A DNA stretch of 64,000 nt from Paludisphaera mucosa (GCF_029589435.1 NZ_JARRAG010000002.1:3782001-3846000), one strand, 5' to 3'. Positions 36,999-45,595 are shown, numbered from the stretch's first letter. Notes: generated by a model not told the origin, from the letters alone. A program made the numbers and translations.

Positions 36999-37391
36999 GC
37001 ACCCGATCGATGCTTCGGCCTCAAGCATCCGGGGGAAGGCGTCCCGATGCGCTGCGCGCAGAGGCCCCCGCCTTTTCCTTCCGCGAGGCCGTCCCCCAGG
37101 GCCCCGGAATGGCTTCCTTCTTGAGCGCCTCACCGCCTTCCCATCGCGATCGACCCCGGCCTCGATCCGTCGTCCCCTCGCGTGGCCTCCACGGCCGTCG
37201 CGCGGGTCGCGGACCGGCCACGCGCCGATCGCGGCGGAGGCCGAAGACGCCCTGATCGAGGCCTTCCGGACGCCCCGGGTGACGTGCGCCGAGACCCGGA
37301 CCCGCCCCGTCGCGACTGCGGCGAGACGCGGGATTGGGGAGCGTGCGCGCTCAGGCGTCCGCACAGGTTCGTTTTACGAAAGGGAATCTTG
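36999..37391 (+). promoter_or_regulatory. Leader between the B12 aptamer and the PEP-CTERM gene
   Basis: No gene is supported here. Right after the aptamer, GATGCTT (37009-37015) can pair with AAGCATC (37023-37029), while GCATC (37025-37029) can pair instead with GATGC (37046-37050) around CGGG/CCCG. The two hairpins exclude each other and may be the expression platform. The remaining ~340 bases are GC-rich with no motif I recognise. Confidence 0.45.
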
Positions 37392-38258
37392 ATGAGTCTC
37401 GCGACGTTTCTTCCGTTAAAGCGTTTCGGAATCGCTCTGTCGGCTCTCGGCCTCACCTGGGGCGTTTCGCCGGCCCGCGCCGGCTTCGACCCGCAGGTGG
37501 GTCAGTCCGGCTCTCGGGGAATCGCGGCGTCGAGCCCGCTCTTCCAGGGCTGGGCGTCGTCCGCGGTCGACTTCGACCGCGGCCCGCAGAACATCGCCAA
37601 CCCCGGCGGACCGCTGGCGACCGTCGGCAAGGCCGAGGACGCGCTCGGGTCGCCGTCGAGCGGCCTCGTCTCGCTGGGCGACGGCGGGTCCATCACGCTG
37701 GGCTTCGACGCGCCGATCTCGGACGGCGCGGGGGCCGATTTCGCGGTCTTCGAGAACGGCTTCCTCGCCTCGGCGGGGAGCTTCCTGGCCTACCTGGAGC
37801 TGGCGTTCGTCGAGGTCTCGACCGACGGCGTGAACTTCTTCCGGTTCGACGCGACCTCGCTGACCCAGACGGCCGCGCAAGTCGGCGGCTTCGGGATGCT
37901 CGACGCCCGCGACCTCAACAACCTCGCCGGGAAATACGTCGCCGGCTACGGGACGGGCTTCGACCTGGCGGAGTTGGCCGGAGTTTCGCCTTTGCTGGAC
38001 GTCCACAACGTGACTTTCGTCCGGATCATCGACGTCGTCGGCTCGATCGACCCGGCGCACGGCCGTTACGACGCGCACGGGCACCTGGTCAACGACCCCT
38101 ACGCGACCCCCTTCGGGTCGAGCGGCTTCGACCTGACCGGCGTGGGCGTGATCCACTTTGCAACCCAGGCCGTGCCGGAGCCGTCGAGCTTGGCGCTCGG
38201 CGGACTCGGCCTGCTGTTCGCGACGGCGGTCGTCCGATGCCGCCGATTCGTCGCATAA
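37392..38258 (+). CDS. PEP-CTERM protein controlled by a cobalamin riboswitch
   Basis: 288 residues. Signal peptide (cleavage near PARAG), an all-beta mature domain and a C-terminal PEP-CTERM signal: VPEPSS, a hydrophobic stretch (LALGGLGLLFATAVV) and RCRR. The central segments GADFAVFENGF, AYLELAFVEVSTDGVNFFRF and NVTFVRIIDVVG form repeated beta strands and suggest a small extracellular binding or carbohydrate-associated module. Its regulation by cobalamin suggests it helps capture or use corrinoids at the cell surface; this is inference. No btuB, btuCDF or other cobalamin transport gene lies in the window. Confidence 0.82.
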   Translation: MSLATFLPLKRFGIALSALGLTWGVSPARAGFDPQVGQSGSRGIAASSPLFQGWASSAVDFDRGPQNIANPGGPLATVGKAEDALGSPSSGLVSLGDGGSITLGFDAPISDGAGADFAVFENGFLASAGSFLAYLELAFVEVSTDGVNFFRFDATSLTQTAAQVGGFGMLDARDLNNLAGKYVAGYGTGFDLAELAGVSPLLDVHNVTFVRIIDVVGSIDPAHGRYDAHGHLVNDPYATPFGSSGFDLTGVGVIHFATQAVPEPSSLALGGLGLLFATAVVRCRRFVA

Positions 38259-38295
38259 GCGAAAGGCCGTCGCAGACGTCGCGTCGGGGGCCGGC

Positions 38296-38733
38296 TCAGG
38301 CTTCCGACGCGGCGGTCTCTTCGGCTTCCTCGAGGTCTTCGGCGTAGAAGTCGAAGAACTCCTGGCCGGCGAAGGAGTCGGCCATGGCCTTGCGCACGGT
38401 CTTGAGCTGGCCGGCGAACTTGATGTATTCGCGGACCAGGCGGTCGCGGCGATCTTCGGGCATCTTGAGGATGTCGGCGTAGTACCGGCGGCCGCGCCGT
38501 CGGTCCCGAAAGCTCCAGAGCCGCTTGACCCGCATCCCGAACTCGGCGTCGTCGTACTCCAGCATCCGAGCGTACTGGCGGGCCTTCATCTTCTTGGCGA
38601 ACTGGATCAGCTCGACCTCGGACTCGTAGCCGCCCATCGCCTCGATCCAGTCGACGATCTCTTCGGTGACCAGGTTCGGCCCCTTCTCCTCGCAAAGCTC
38701 CTTCAGGCTGGCGACGATCTCGGCTGGCCCCAT
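38296..38733 (-). CDS. Conserved small cytosolic protein of unknown function
   Basis: 145 residues from the ATG at 38733, chosen because GGGGAGGG lies 6 bases upstream; the frame extends to 38814. Helix-rich, charged sequence: IVASLKELCEEKGPNLVTEEIVDWIEAMGG, VKRLWSFRDRRRGRRYYADI and an acidic C-terminus (EDLEEAEETAASEA). No signal, no Cys motif. The pattern fits a soluble adaptor or nucleic-acid-associated protein but I recognise no family. Confidence 0.72.
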   Translation of the reverse strand: MGPAEIVASLKELCEEKGPNLVTEEIVDWIEAMGGYESEVELIQFAKKMKARQYARMLEYDDAEFGMRVKRLWSFRDRRRGRRYYADILKMPEDRRDRLVREYIKFAGQLKTVRKAMADSFAGQEFFDFYAEDLEEAEETAASEA

Positions 38734-39197
38734 GCGTAACCCTCCCCGAACGGGCGGACGGAATGTGCGCATCTTTCCGACATCCCTCATTCCGTCGATT
38801 CTAGGCGCGCGCATGTCACCTGTCGATGGACTTCCGTGCAGATTGTCAGATGTTTCTTCAAGCCGGACCGCGGGGAAGGCGGCAAGGTTTTCGGGACCGC
38901 TCCAGGTTTCCGTTTAGGGGCTTTACTCGGCCTTGGCGAGTGTTTTCCGCGTGGTCCCCTTGAGCTGGGGCTCGGCCAGGTTGATGGCCTGGGTGCGACC
39001 CTCGCGTCAATCTCGGCATCGGTCGCCCCCTCGGTAGCTGGATGTTGCAGAAAGCACCTCGGTTCACGCCGTTCGGGACAATCTGCAGGTATACCCGCAC
39101 ATGCACTCTGAGGCGGCGGGCCCCTGGCCCGCGGGGGCACTGATGTATAGAATCAACCAGTGAACGGAAACCCATCCAACCTCGTCGATCCGGACTC
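38734..39197. other. 464-base gap with an 11-bp inverted repeat
   Basis: No supported gene. TGCAGATTGTC (38837-38847) and GACAATCTGCA (39077-39087) are an 11-bp inverted repeat 229 bases apart. Base composition is less GC-rich than the neighbours. A short open frame (38836-39111) on the plus strand has no motif. TAGAAT at 39148-39153 may be the -10 of the cytochrome gene. Confidence 0.45.
39148..39153 (+). promoter_or_regulatory. Possible -10 box (TAGAAT)
   Basis: TAGAAT within GATGTATAGAATC, 44 bases before the cytochrome start at 39198. No -35 is evident. Confidence 0.35.
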
Positions 39198-40571
39198 ATG
39201 CGAACAGCCACCATGCGACTCCGCCCGGGCCTGGTCGTCCTCGCGTTCCTGGTCGTTTCCTCGGGCCTCGGGACGTGGGCCCGGGCCGGCGAGCCGCCCG
39301 ACCCGGCGGCCGTCGAGCGGGGCCGCAAGGCGCTCCTGGAGCGGAGCTTCCTCAACGCCGAGTGGTCCGACGCGGCCTACAAGACTGCGTCGAAGTACTG
39401 GAACGAGGTTGCGCCCGACCCGGAGTCCGACCCCGAGGGTTACGCGCGGGCGTTCGCCACGCGTTACGGCTTCCATCCCGCCCCCTTCCCCAACGACGGC
39501 CTGCCGATGGGCCTGAAGCGAGGCGTCAAGGCAGACGGCGTTACGAAAGGGATGCAGGTCGACTGCTTGGTCTGCCACGGCGGATCGATCGGAGGTCAGA
39601 GCTACGTCGGACTGCCGAATACGCAGATCGACTACGCCGGCTTCTTCCCCGACCTCTTCCGCGCCGACGGCCATCGCCTGCCGCTGCTCCCGTTCATCCT
39701 CAACACGGCGCGGGGTACGACCAACGCGGGGATGATGTCGATCGTCCTGATGAGCATGCGGAACCCGGACCTTTCGATCCGGACGTTCCCGCTGGCCATG
39801 GGTTCCAACCTGCCCGAGCTGGACGCCCCGCCCTGGTGGGTCCTCAAGTACAAGACGACGATGTATTACGACGGCCGCACGCCGTCGGCCTCGGTCCGCT
39901 CGATCATGCAGTTCCTGCTCGCCGAGAAGTCCGCCGCCCAGTTCCGCGACCTGGAACCGGCGTTCACGGACATTCACGCCTACATCCGCAGCCTCGAAGC
40001 GCCCAGGTATCCGTTCCCGATCGACGCCCCCTCGGCCGAACGGGGGCGGGCCGTCTTCGAGAAGTCGTGCGCCGAGTGCCACGGGACGTATGGGAGGACC
40101 GTCGACTATCCGAACGAAGTCGTCCCGCTCGACGTCGTCGGGACCGATCCCGCGCGGATCGAAGGGCTCTCGGATCGCTCGGTGGCCCACTACAACGAGA
40201 CGTGGTTCGCCGAGAACCATCCCGTCGAGATCGGCGGAGAGCGCGGCTATCAGGCCCCCCCGCTGGTCGGGATCTGGGCGAGCGCGCCGTACCTCCACAA
40301 CGGCTCCGTCCCGACGCTCCGCGCCCTGCTCGACTCCCCGCGTCGCCCTCGGCGGTATCTCCGACCGCCGTCGACCGACTTCGAGCACTACGATCAGCGC
40401 GACGTGGGTTGGAAGGCCGTCGAGTTCCCCGAAGGCGGTCCCCTGCCCCGGCAACCTCGACGTCTGTTCGACGCCTCGCGTTACGGCCTGGGCAACGGCG
40501 GCCACACGTTCGGCGACAAGCTCGACGAGGCCCAGCGGACGGACCTCATCGAGTATCTCAAAACGCTGTAA
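39198..40571 (+). CDS. Exported di-heme cytochrome, RoxA-like
   Basis: 457 residues. Signal peptide (cleavage near ARAGEP). Two c-type heme sites: CLVCH (about 124) and CAECH (about 291). Segments FFPDLFRADG, GIWASAPYLHNGSVPTLRALL and DAPSAERGRAVFEKSCAECHG are characteristic of the RoxA/di-heme peroxidase-like cytochrome group. Known RoxA cleaves polyisoprene; related proteins oxidise other substrates or relay electrons. The substrate here is unknown. Its stop is 15 bases from the convergent dipeptidase stop. Confidence 0.83.
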   Translation: MRTATMRLRPGLVVLAFLVVSSGLGTWARAGEPPDPAAVERGRKALLERSFLNAEWSDAAYKTASKYWNEVAPDPESDPEGYARAFATRYGFHPAPFPNDGLPMGLKRGVKADGVTKGMQVDCLVCHGGSIGGQSYVGLPNTQIDYAGFFPDLFRADGHRLPLLPFILNTARGTTNAGMMSIVLMSMRNPDLSIRTFPLAMGSNLPELDAPPWWVLKYKTTMYYDGRTPSASVRSIMQFLLAEKSAAQFRDLEPAFTDIHAYIRSLEAPRYPFPIDAPSAERGRAVFEKSCAECHGTYGRTVDYPNEVVPLDVVGTDPARIEGLSDRSVAHYNETWFAENHPVEIGGERGYQAPPLVGIWASAPYLHNGSVPTLRALLDSPRRPRRYLRPPSTDFEHYDQRDVGWKAVEFPEGGPLPRQPRRLFDASRYGLGNGGHTFGDKLDEAQRTDLIEYLKTL

Positions 40572-40586
40572 CCGGCCGCGGGACCG

Positions 40587-41876
40587 TTAGTCGTCCTCGT
40601 CCTTCTTGACGTGCTTGACGTCGTCGACCTGAGGGGGCGTGGAGGCCTGGAGTTTCGCCGCGGCGACCTCGGCCTCGCGGAGGGCGCGGAGGGCGTTGCC
40701 GCCGAGGACCTTGTGGACGTCGGGCTCGGAGTAGCCGCGGCGGAGGAGTTCCTCGGTGATCCGCGGGTAGTCGGAGACGTCGTCGAGGCCGACGGGCCAG
40801 CTGTTGATCCCGTCGAAGTCGGAGCCGATTCCGACGTGGTCGATCCCCGCGACCTTCGCGATGTGGTCGATGTGGTCCACGACCGTCGCGACGGTGCCGC
40901 GGATCGCGCCAGGCTCGTTCTTGTACCAGTCGGCGAGCGCCTTGGCCCTTTCGGCCTTGTCGGGGTGGGCCTTGCGTATGGCGTCCCTGGCCTCGCGGGC
41001 CTTCGCGTTCGAGTCGGGGACGAGGAATGCGGAATAGAAGTTGACCATGACCACGCCGCCGTTGGCCTTGAGGCCCGTCAGGATCGCGTCCGGGACGTTG
41101 CGGGGGACGGGGCAGAGGGCGAAGGCGCTGGAGTGGCTGGCGATCACCGGGGCCCGGGCGACGCGGAGCACGTCGGCCATCGTCTCGGCCGAGACGTGCG
41201 AGATGTCGACGAGCATCCCCAGCCGGTTCATCTCGGCGACGACCCGCTCGCCGAACGGCGTCAGCCCGCCGTGGAGCTGCTCGCCGTTGGCGGCGTCGGC
41301 CCAGGCCAGGGTCTTGTTGTGGGTCAGGGTCATGTAGCGCGCGCCCAGCTTGTAGAAGGCGCGAAGCTCGGCGAAGCTGTCGTCGATCGCGACGCCCCCC
41401 TCGATGCCGATCAGGCTGGCGATCTTCCCGGCCTGCACGGCCTTCGCGACGTCGTCGGCGGTCAGCGCGAGCGCCAGGTCGGCGGGATACTTCTCGACGA
41501 GGCGATTCACGAAGTCGATCTGCTCGACGACCGTCTTCGTCGGATTCGGCTGCTCGCTGGGGATGTAGACCGACCAGAATTGGGCCTTAAGCCCCCCCTT
41601 GCGGAGTCGGGGGATGTCGGTCTGGCCGACGTTGATTCGACCGGCGAAATCGAGCCTCGTCAGGCCCAGGTCGTTCTCGGTCCGGATCAACCAGGGATAG
41701 TCGTTGTGGCCGTCGAACAGCATCCCGGCGGCGTGGACGGCGAGGGCCCGCTCCGAGATCGGCGGCAGCGTCCGCGGCGCGACCGGATCGTCGGCCTTCG
41801 CCCGCCCCTGGATCAAGATCGCCGCCAGGGCCGCCGCGCACGCCCAGCGGCCCGCCGATTTCGGATCCACCATCAT
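40587..41876 (-). CDS. Membrane dipeptidase (M19 family)
   Basis: 429 residues from the ATG at 41876 (GGGAG 6 bases upstream), not the longer frame to 42251 that lacks a site. Signal peptide MMVDPKSAGRWACAAALAA with cleavage near GRAKA. Zinc ligands of renal-dipeptidase-like enzymes are seen: HNDYPW (His/Asp), GIEGG (Glu bridging), DISHVS and the SHSSA His, then GSDFDG. The enzyme cleaves dipeptides, including D-amino-acid-containing ones, outside the cytosol. A charged tail DDVKHVKKDEDD ends the protein. Confidence 0.9.
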   Translation of the reverse strand: MMVDPKSAGRWACAAALAAILIQGRAKADDPVAPRTLPPISERALAVHAAGMLFDGHNDYPWLIRTENDLGLTRLDFAGRINVGQTDIPRLRKGGLKAQFWSVYIPSEQPNPTKTVVEQIDFVNRLVEKYPADLALALTADDVAKAVQAGKIASLIGIEGGVAIDDSFAELRAFYKLGARYMTLTHNKTLAWADAANGEQLHGGLTPFGERVVAEMNRLGMLVDISHVSAETMADVLRVARAPVIASHSSAFALCPVPRNVPDAILTGLKANGGVVMVNFYSAFLVPDSNAKAREARDAIRKAHPDKAERAKALADWYKNEPGAIRGTVATVVDHIDHIAKVAGIDHVGIGSDFDGINSWPVGLDDVSDYPRITEELLRRGYSEPDVHKVLGGNALRALREAEVAAAKLQASTPPQVDDVKHVKKDEDD

Positions 41877-42081
41877 CTCGAACTCCCGCGCGAAGGCCCC
41901 TGGTCGTCGACCGGCCCATATTCTGTTCGCGGGACATCGCCCGGCACAACCACCCACCTCGGCGCGAACCGCGAAACGCCGGAGCTGCATCCAACCGGTC
42001 CGCCGAAAGAATTCAGGTTCGAGGTTCAATGCGGGAAGAAGAGCGAGGCGCGGGTTCGCGACTCGTCGGGGGCGGATCGGC

Positions 42082-42423
42082 TCAGACCTTGTCGTCGACG
42101 CCCAGTACGAGGATGGGCATCTCGCCGGAATCGGCCAGGAACTTGGGGGCCTCGTCGGGGAGCCGACGGGGTTCGTACGAGACGATCCCGCGACGGGTGG
42201 CGCAGCCCAGGCACAGCCGCTCGGAGTCCTGATGGAGGTGCAGTTCGCCATCCATCAGGCGATGGTAGAAATCCTGGCCGGGCGTCATCGTGTGGCAGAA
42301 GACGCGATCGCTGCCGCGCTTGATGCTGACCCGCCAGCCGGGCTCATGGACGTAAAGGCGCATCCCCGGCTGTTGCGCCGGGGCCTTGACGACCGCGCCG
42401 GAGTCGAAATTCTCGCTCTTCAT
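42082..42423 (-). CDS. Small conserved protein, third gene of the HTTM operon
   Basis: 113 residues from the ATG at 42423. Beta-rich sequence with RLYVHEPGWRVSIKRGSDRVFCHTM, LMDGELHLHQDSERLCLGCA and YEPRRLPDEAPKFLADSG. His and Cys residues (FCHTM, HLHQDSERLC) may bind a metal. No family recognised. It starts 7 bases after the HTTM-DCC stop, so the genes are probably cotranscribed. Confidence 0.7.
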   Translation of the reverse strand: MKSENFDSGAVVKAPAQQPGMRLYVHEPGWRVSIKRGSDRVFCHTMTPGQDFYHRLMDGELHLHQDSERLCLGCATRRGIVSYEPRRLPDEAPKFLADSGEMPILVLGVDDKV

Positions 42424-42430
42424 CGCTGTC

Positions 42431-43891
42431 TCACCGTTGTTGCGAGTGGACCCGGCCGAGCCCGTCGGTCGAAGGAGAGGTTCGACCTTGAGAGGAGGGG
42501 CTCGCCGGCGGGGCCATGGGGTGGAGGCCGCAGGCGTCGTCCGTACAGACCGCGTCGCGCGATCGCGAGGACGCGATTCGATTATAGACGGTCCTCCCCA
42601 TGGTCGCGACCCCTGGCAACCCCCCGACGACCGCCAGGGGGCGGGCGAGCGGCAGCCACGAGCCGATCCGGAGGACCGCATCGAATCCGGACGTCACCTT
42701 ACCAGACCGCGAAACGACGTGCATGGCTTTCATGCAATCTTCGCGCCTCAGGCTGGGGTGGATCGCGGTCACGTCCACCGCGGACAGGTCGATCGGCTCG
42801 ACGACCCGATCGGGATCGGCCGCCGCCACGAGGGCCATCGTCGCGCGGCACTTGGGGCAGGCCCCGTCGAACAGGACCCGAAGCGCCGGCTGCTCGTCCT
42901 CGCGGCCGGTCGCCAGGCTGCGGATCCAGGTGCCCGAGACGAACGCCAGGTTGGCCGCGATCATCGCCAGGCCGAACTCGCCCAGACCGGGGCTGACCAC
43001 GGCGATCCCCAGGTGCAGCAGCACCGCGCCGGCGATCATCAGGGGACGCGTCGCCCGCAACCAGATGAGGACCGGATAAGCGAGCTCGAGCGCGAGGCTC
43101 CCGTGCGTCATGGCGTTCAGGACCATCGGCCAGGCGGCGAGGCCGGTGAAGTCGCGGCTGACGAACTCGCCCGCGGTCATGGTCCCCCAGAGGGCCATGC
43201 CGGTCCACCACGACGGCCCCTGGAGCTTCGCCAGCCCCGCCGTGCCGTAGATGAACGCCAGGTGGAGCTGGATCAGCCGCAGGCCCAGGTTCGCCGAGAC
43301 CGTCGGCCGCGGCTTGCCGGGCTCGATCGGAGAGACCACGCGTGCCCCCTGAGGGCGGACGACCGCCGCCCGCTCGCGCGCCTCGCGATAACGCTTCAGG
43401 AAGCGGTCGAGCGAGACCGCCTGCCCGCTGGCCCCGCTCGCCGCCAGGTAGAGCGCCAGTGTCGAGAGGATCTGGTCGAAGCCGAAGACCGCCACCGGCG
43501 CGCGACGGACCGTGGACACGATGATGATCCACGCCAGGACCGCCGTCGTGCGGCTGAACAGGCCGAGCGTCAGCAAGGCGAAGACGCCCAGCCCTCCCAG
43601 CCAGAAGGCGCGCAGCATCGAGTCGGGAACAAAGAACCAGAACGACCAGGCGTAGGCGGGCAAGGACTGATACGCTCCCTCGGCGTCGGCCCAGCCCTGC
43701 GAGCCCAGGTAGGCGTGGAGATCGAGCCCGAGGATGAAGAGGCTCCAGAAGCCCAGCAGCCCCACCGCGATCCGGATCAGCCCCAGAGGCGTCGGGTCGG
43801 CGGGGCGGAAGAAGAACCGCGACCAACCCTGGGCGAATCCCGACGCCAGGCCGGCGAGGTACTCCGACGCGTCGATTAGAAGCCGTCGCAC
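42431..43891 (-). CDS. HTTM membrane domain fused to a DCC-type thiol-disulfide oxidoreductase domain
   Basis: 486 residues from a GTG at 43891 (GGAGA about 7 bases upstream); an ATG at 43909 gives 6 more residues and overlaps the previous gene by 34 bases. Residues ~20-350 are the HTTM domain with several hydrophobic helices (WSFWFFVPD, LLTLGLFSRTTAVL, LIQLHLAFIYGTAGLAKL), homologous in layout to the vitamin K-dependent gamma-carboxylase membrane domain. After it comes a soluble domain with VLFDGACPKCRATM, the DCC (DUF393) motif. Such fusions are rare to my knowledge; the carboxylase-like activity and substrate are unproven. Confidence 0.83.
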   Translation of the reverse strand: MRRLLIDASEYLAGLASGFAQGWSRFFFRPADPTPLGLIRIAVGLLGFWSLFILGLDLHAYLGSQGWADAEGAYQSLPAYAWSFWFFVPDSMLRAFWLGGLGVFALLTLGLFSRTTAVLAWIIIVSTVRRAPVAVFGFDQILSTLALYLAASGASGQAVSLDRFLKRYREARERAAVVRPQGARVVSPIEPGKPRPTVSANLGLRLIQLHLAFIYGTAGLAKLQGPSWWTGMALWGTMTAGEFVSRDFTGLAAWPMVLNAMTHGSLALELAYPVLIWLRATRPLMIAGAVLLHLGIAVVSPGLGEFGLAMIAANLAFVSGTWIRSLATGREDEQPALRVLFDGACPKCRATMALVAAADPDRVVEPIDLSAVDVTAIHPSLRREDCMKAMHVVSRSGKVTSGFDAVLRIGSWLPLARPLAVVGGLPGVATMGRTVYNRIASSRSRDAVCTDDACGLHPMAPPASPSSQGRTSPSTDGLGRVHSQQR

Positions 43892-44556
43892 GGGAAGTCT
43901 CCGATCCATCGGGGCGTGGTGAAGAGCGACTCGTCGAAGAGGTCGAAGCGGCCGTCGGACTCCCGCATCGAATCCAGGACGCGGTCGGGAGCCGGCATGA
44001 GGTGCTGCTGGACGCGCAAGGTCACGCTCGACGTCCCGGGATGCGTCCGGCCCAGGTGCCGCGCGTACGAGCGGGCGAGCCACGACTCGTGAGGCTCGCC
44101 CTCCTCGTCGCGATGGACCGCGCGAGTGCCGGCGAACAGGGCGTTGGCCAGGGCGAGTTGCCGCTGCCGCCGCATCGGGGGGCCGACCGACTCGCGAGCC
44201 GGAATCCGGACCGACTCGTCGGGGCCGCCGTCGGCCCGATGCAGCGTCGCGACGACCACGGGCGTGGGGGGTGGCTCCGCGTAGTAGCGATAGGCGTAGC
44301 CCTGGTCGAACAAGCCGTGATGCCAGGTGAACAGGTCGGCGAACCGACGCTCGAGCGGGGACGACGGCGGCACCCCCATCGCGCCGCCGGCCACCGCGGC
44401 GATGTGCAGAGCCAGGGCGACCGTCGCCAACCGTCGCGCCCAGGGCGGCCACGCGGCCGGGTCTTCCTCGGGCATTCTGGCCCCCGCGAGCGCAGTCGTC
44501 GCCGGCGTCTCGACCACCGCCTCCGGCACCCTCCGGATTCCCGGCTTCCTCCCCAC
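43876..44556 (-). CDS. Single-pass membrane protein encoded with the HTTM-DCC protein
   Basis: 226 residues from a GTG at 44556 with GGGGGA 6 bases upstream; an ATG at 44475 is the alternative. One hydrophobic helix (about 42-62, ARRLATVALALHIAAVAGG) follows an N-terminal cytosolic stretch; the rest is soluble, His/Arg-rich and probably on the outer face. Segments DLFTWHHGLFDQGYAYRYYAEPP and WLARSYARHLGRTHPG are unmatched to families. It overlaps the next gene by 16 bases, so the two are translationally coupled. Confidence 0.72.
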   Translation of the reverse strand: MGRKPGIRRVPEAVVETPATTALAGARMPEEDPAAWPPWARRLATVALALHIAAVAGGAMGVPPSSPLERRFADLFTWHHGLFDQGYAYRYYAEPPPTPVVVATLHRADGGPDESVRIPARESVGPPMRRQRQLALANALFAGTRAVHRDEEGEPHESWLARSYARHLGRTHPGTSSVTLRVQQHLMPAPDRVLDSMRESDGRFDLFDESLFTTPRWIGDFPCDGF

Positions 44557-44887
44557 GCGGTCCCCCTTTCGGCGAAGGCTCGATGCGGCTCGCGACTCTT
44601 AGTGCCTAATCATAGCCGACCGACCCTCGAAGCCTTCCCCATCGCTTCGAGCGAAAGCCCCTCCACCGAGGTGGTCCAACCGCGCCAAACACTAAGAACA
44701 TTTTATCCAGATGTCGTGGGTTACCTATTCCTCCGAGTTTCAGTTGAACATGGAGGGATCAGGCACTAGAATTTGGTCTGCCTGGACAGAGAATAGCGAT
44801 CAAGGCGACCCAACAGGCTGCGGGACGTGCGCGGATTTCTTCCTTGAGACCGTCCCGCTCATTCGAATTCGCAACGGGAGCAATGAC
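44557..44887. other. 331-base divergent intergenic region
   Basis: It lies between the HTTM operon and the repeat-rich exported protein. The part from 44590 to 44720 is AT-rich for this genome (TAATCATAGCC, AACATTTTATCC) and likely holds promoters for both directions. CTTAGTG at 44600 and CACTAAG at 44691 form a short inverted repeat. No gene is supported. Confidence 0.5.
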
Positions 44888-45550
44888 ATGCATGGGACGG
44901 TTGTGATGCTGATGGCCCTCAGCGGCCTGGGCTGTCACCACAAGCACGCGGACGTTGCGTACGTCCCGTCGTGCTACAGCAGCATCTCCGACGGCTGCTA
45001 CAGCGGCTGCTATTCTTCGACGTCTTACGAGACGCCGTACGCCACCGGCTGCTACTCGTCGGCCGACTACATCGGCGGCTGCTACAGCGAGAGCTGCTAC
45101 TCCGGCGGCTTCCCGAGCTGCTACAGCGAGCGCAGGGGCTGCTTCCTGACGCGGCTATTCCACGGCGGCCTGTTCAAGAAGCATCATCGCGGCTCGTACG
45201 CCCCGATCGAGACGAGCTGCTACTCGTCGTGCTATTCGTCGTCGTACGAACCGGCCGTCTTCGGCACCTCGCTGCCGATCTACGAGACGCCTTGGGCCTC
45301 GGCCCAGGTCCCCTCGAAGTCGATCTACACGATCCCTTCGACCCAGCTGCCGACGACCAGCGAAGCCCCGGCCACCCCGGCCCCGACGGCGCCCGCCCCG
45401 GCTGCGGCCCCGGCCGACGCCCCCAAGACGACGACCCCGGACGAGACCGCGGCCCCCTCGACTACGCCCCCGCCGCCGCCGACCCCGGCCTCGGCCGTTG
45501 AGGACGCCGTCAAGTCGGTGACGCCCGCCGCCCCGAACGCCAAGCCCTGA
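44888..45550 (+). CDS. Exported protein with many Cys-Tyr-Ser repeats and a Pro/Ala-rich tail
   Basis: 220 residues from the ATG at 44888 (GGGAG 7 bases upstream). The N-terminus MHGTVVMLMALSGLGC is a signal sequence, possibly of a lipoprotein, though the lipobox is not canonical. The next ~140 residues hold about ten CYS(S/G/E) units (VPSCYSS, GCYSGCYSS, SGCYSSADYIGGCYSE), giving a very high Cys and Tyr content. Residues ~150-220 are Pro/Ala/Thr-rich. No family known to me. Such repeats could cross-link by disulfides or dityrosine, or bind metals. It is closed by a strong terminator at 45596. Confidence 0.72.
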   Translation: MHGTVVMLMALSGLGCHHKHADVAYVPSCYSSISDGCYSGCYSSTSYETPYATGCYSSADYIGGCYSESCYSGGFPSCYSERRGCFLTRLFHGGLFKKHHRGSYAPIETSCYSSCYSSSYEPAVFGTSLPIYETPWASAQVPSKSIYTIPSTQLPTTSEAPATPAPTAPAPAAAPADAPKTTTPDETAAPSTTPPPPPTPASAVEDAVKSVTPAAPNAKP

Positions 45551-45595
45551 TCGCGGCGATCGCTCGAAGCCCGAGAACATCCTGAACCCCATGCG

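Noticed and set aside
36796-37392. 198-codon plus frame over the B12 riboswitch
   Set aside because: Runs through the structured aptamer; no motif or start signal.
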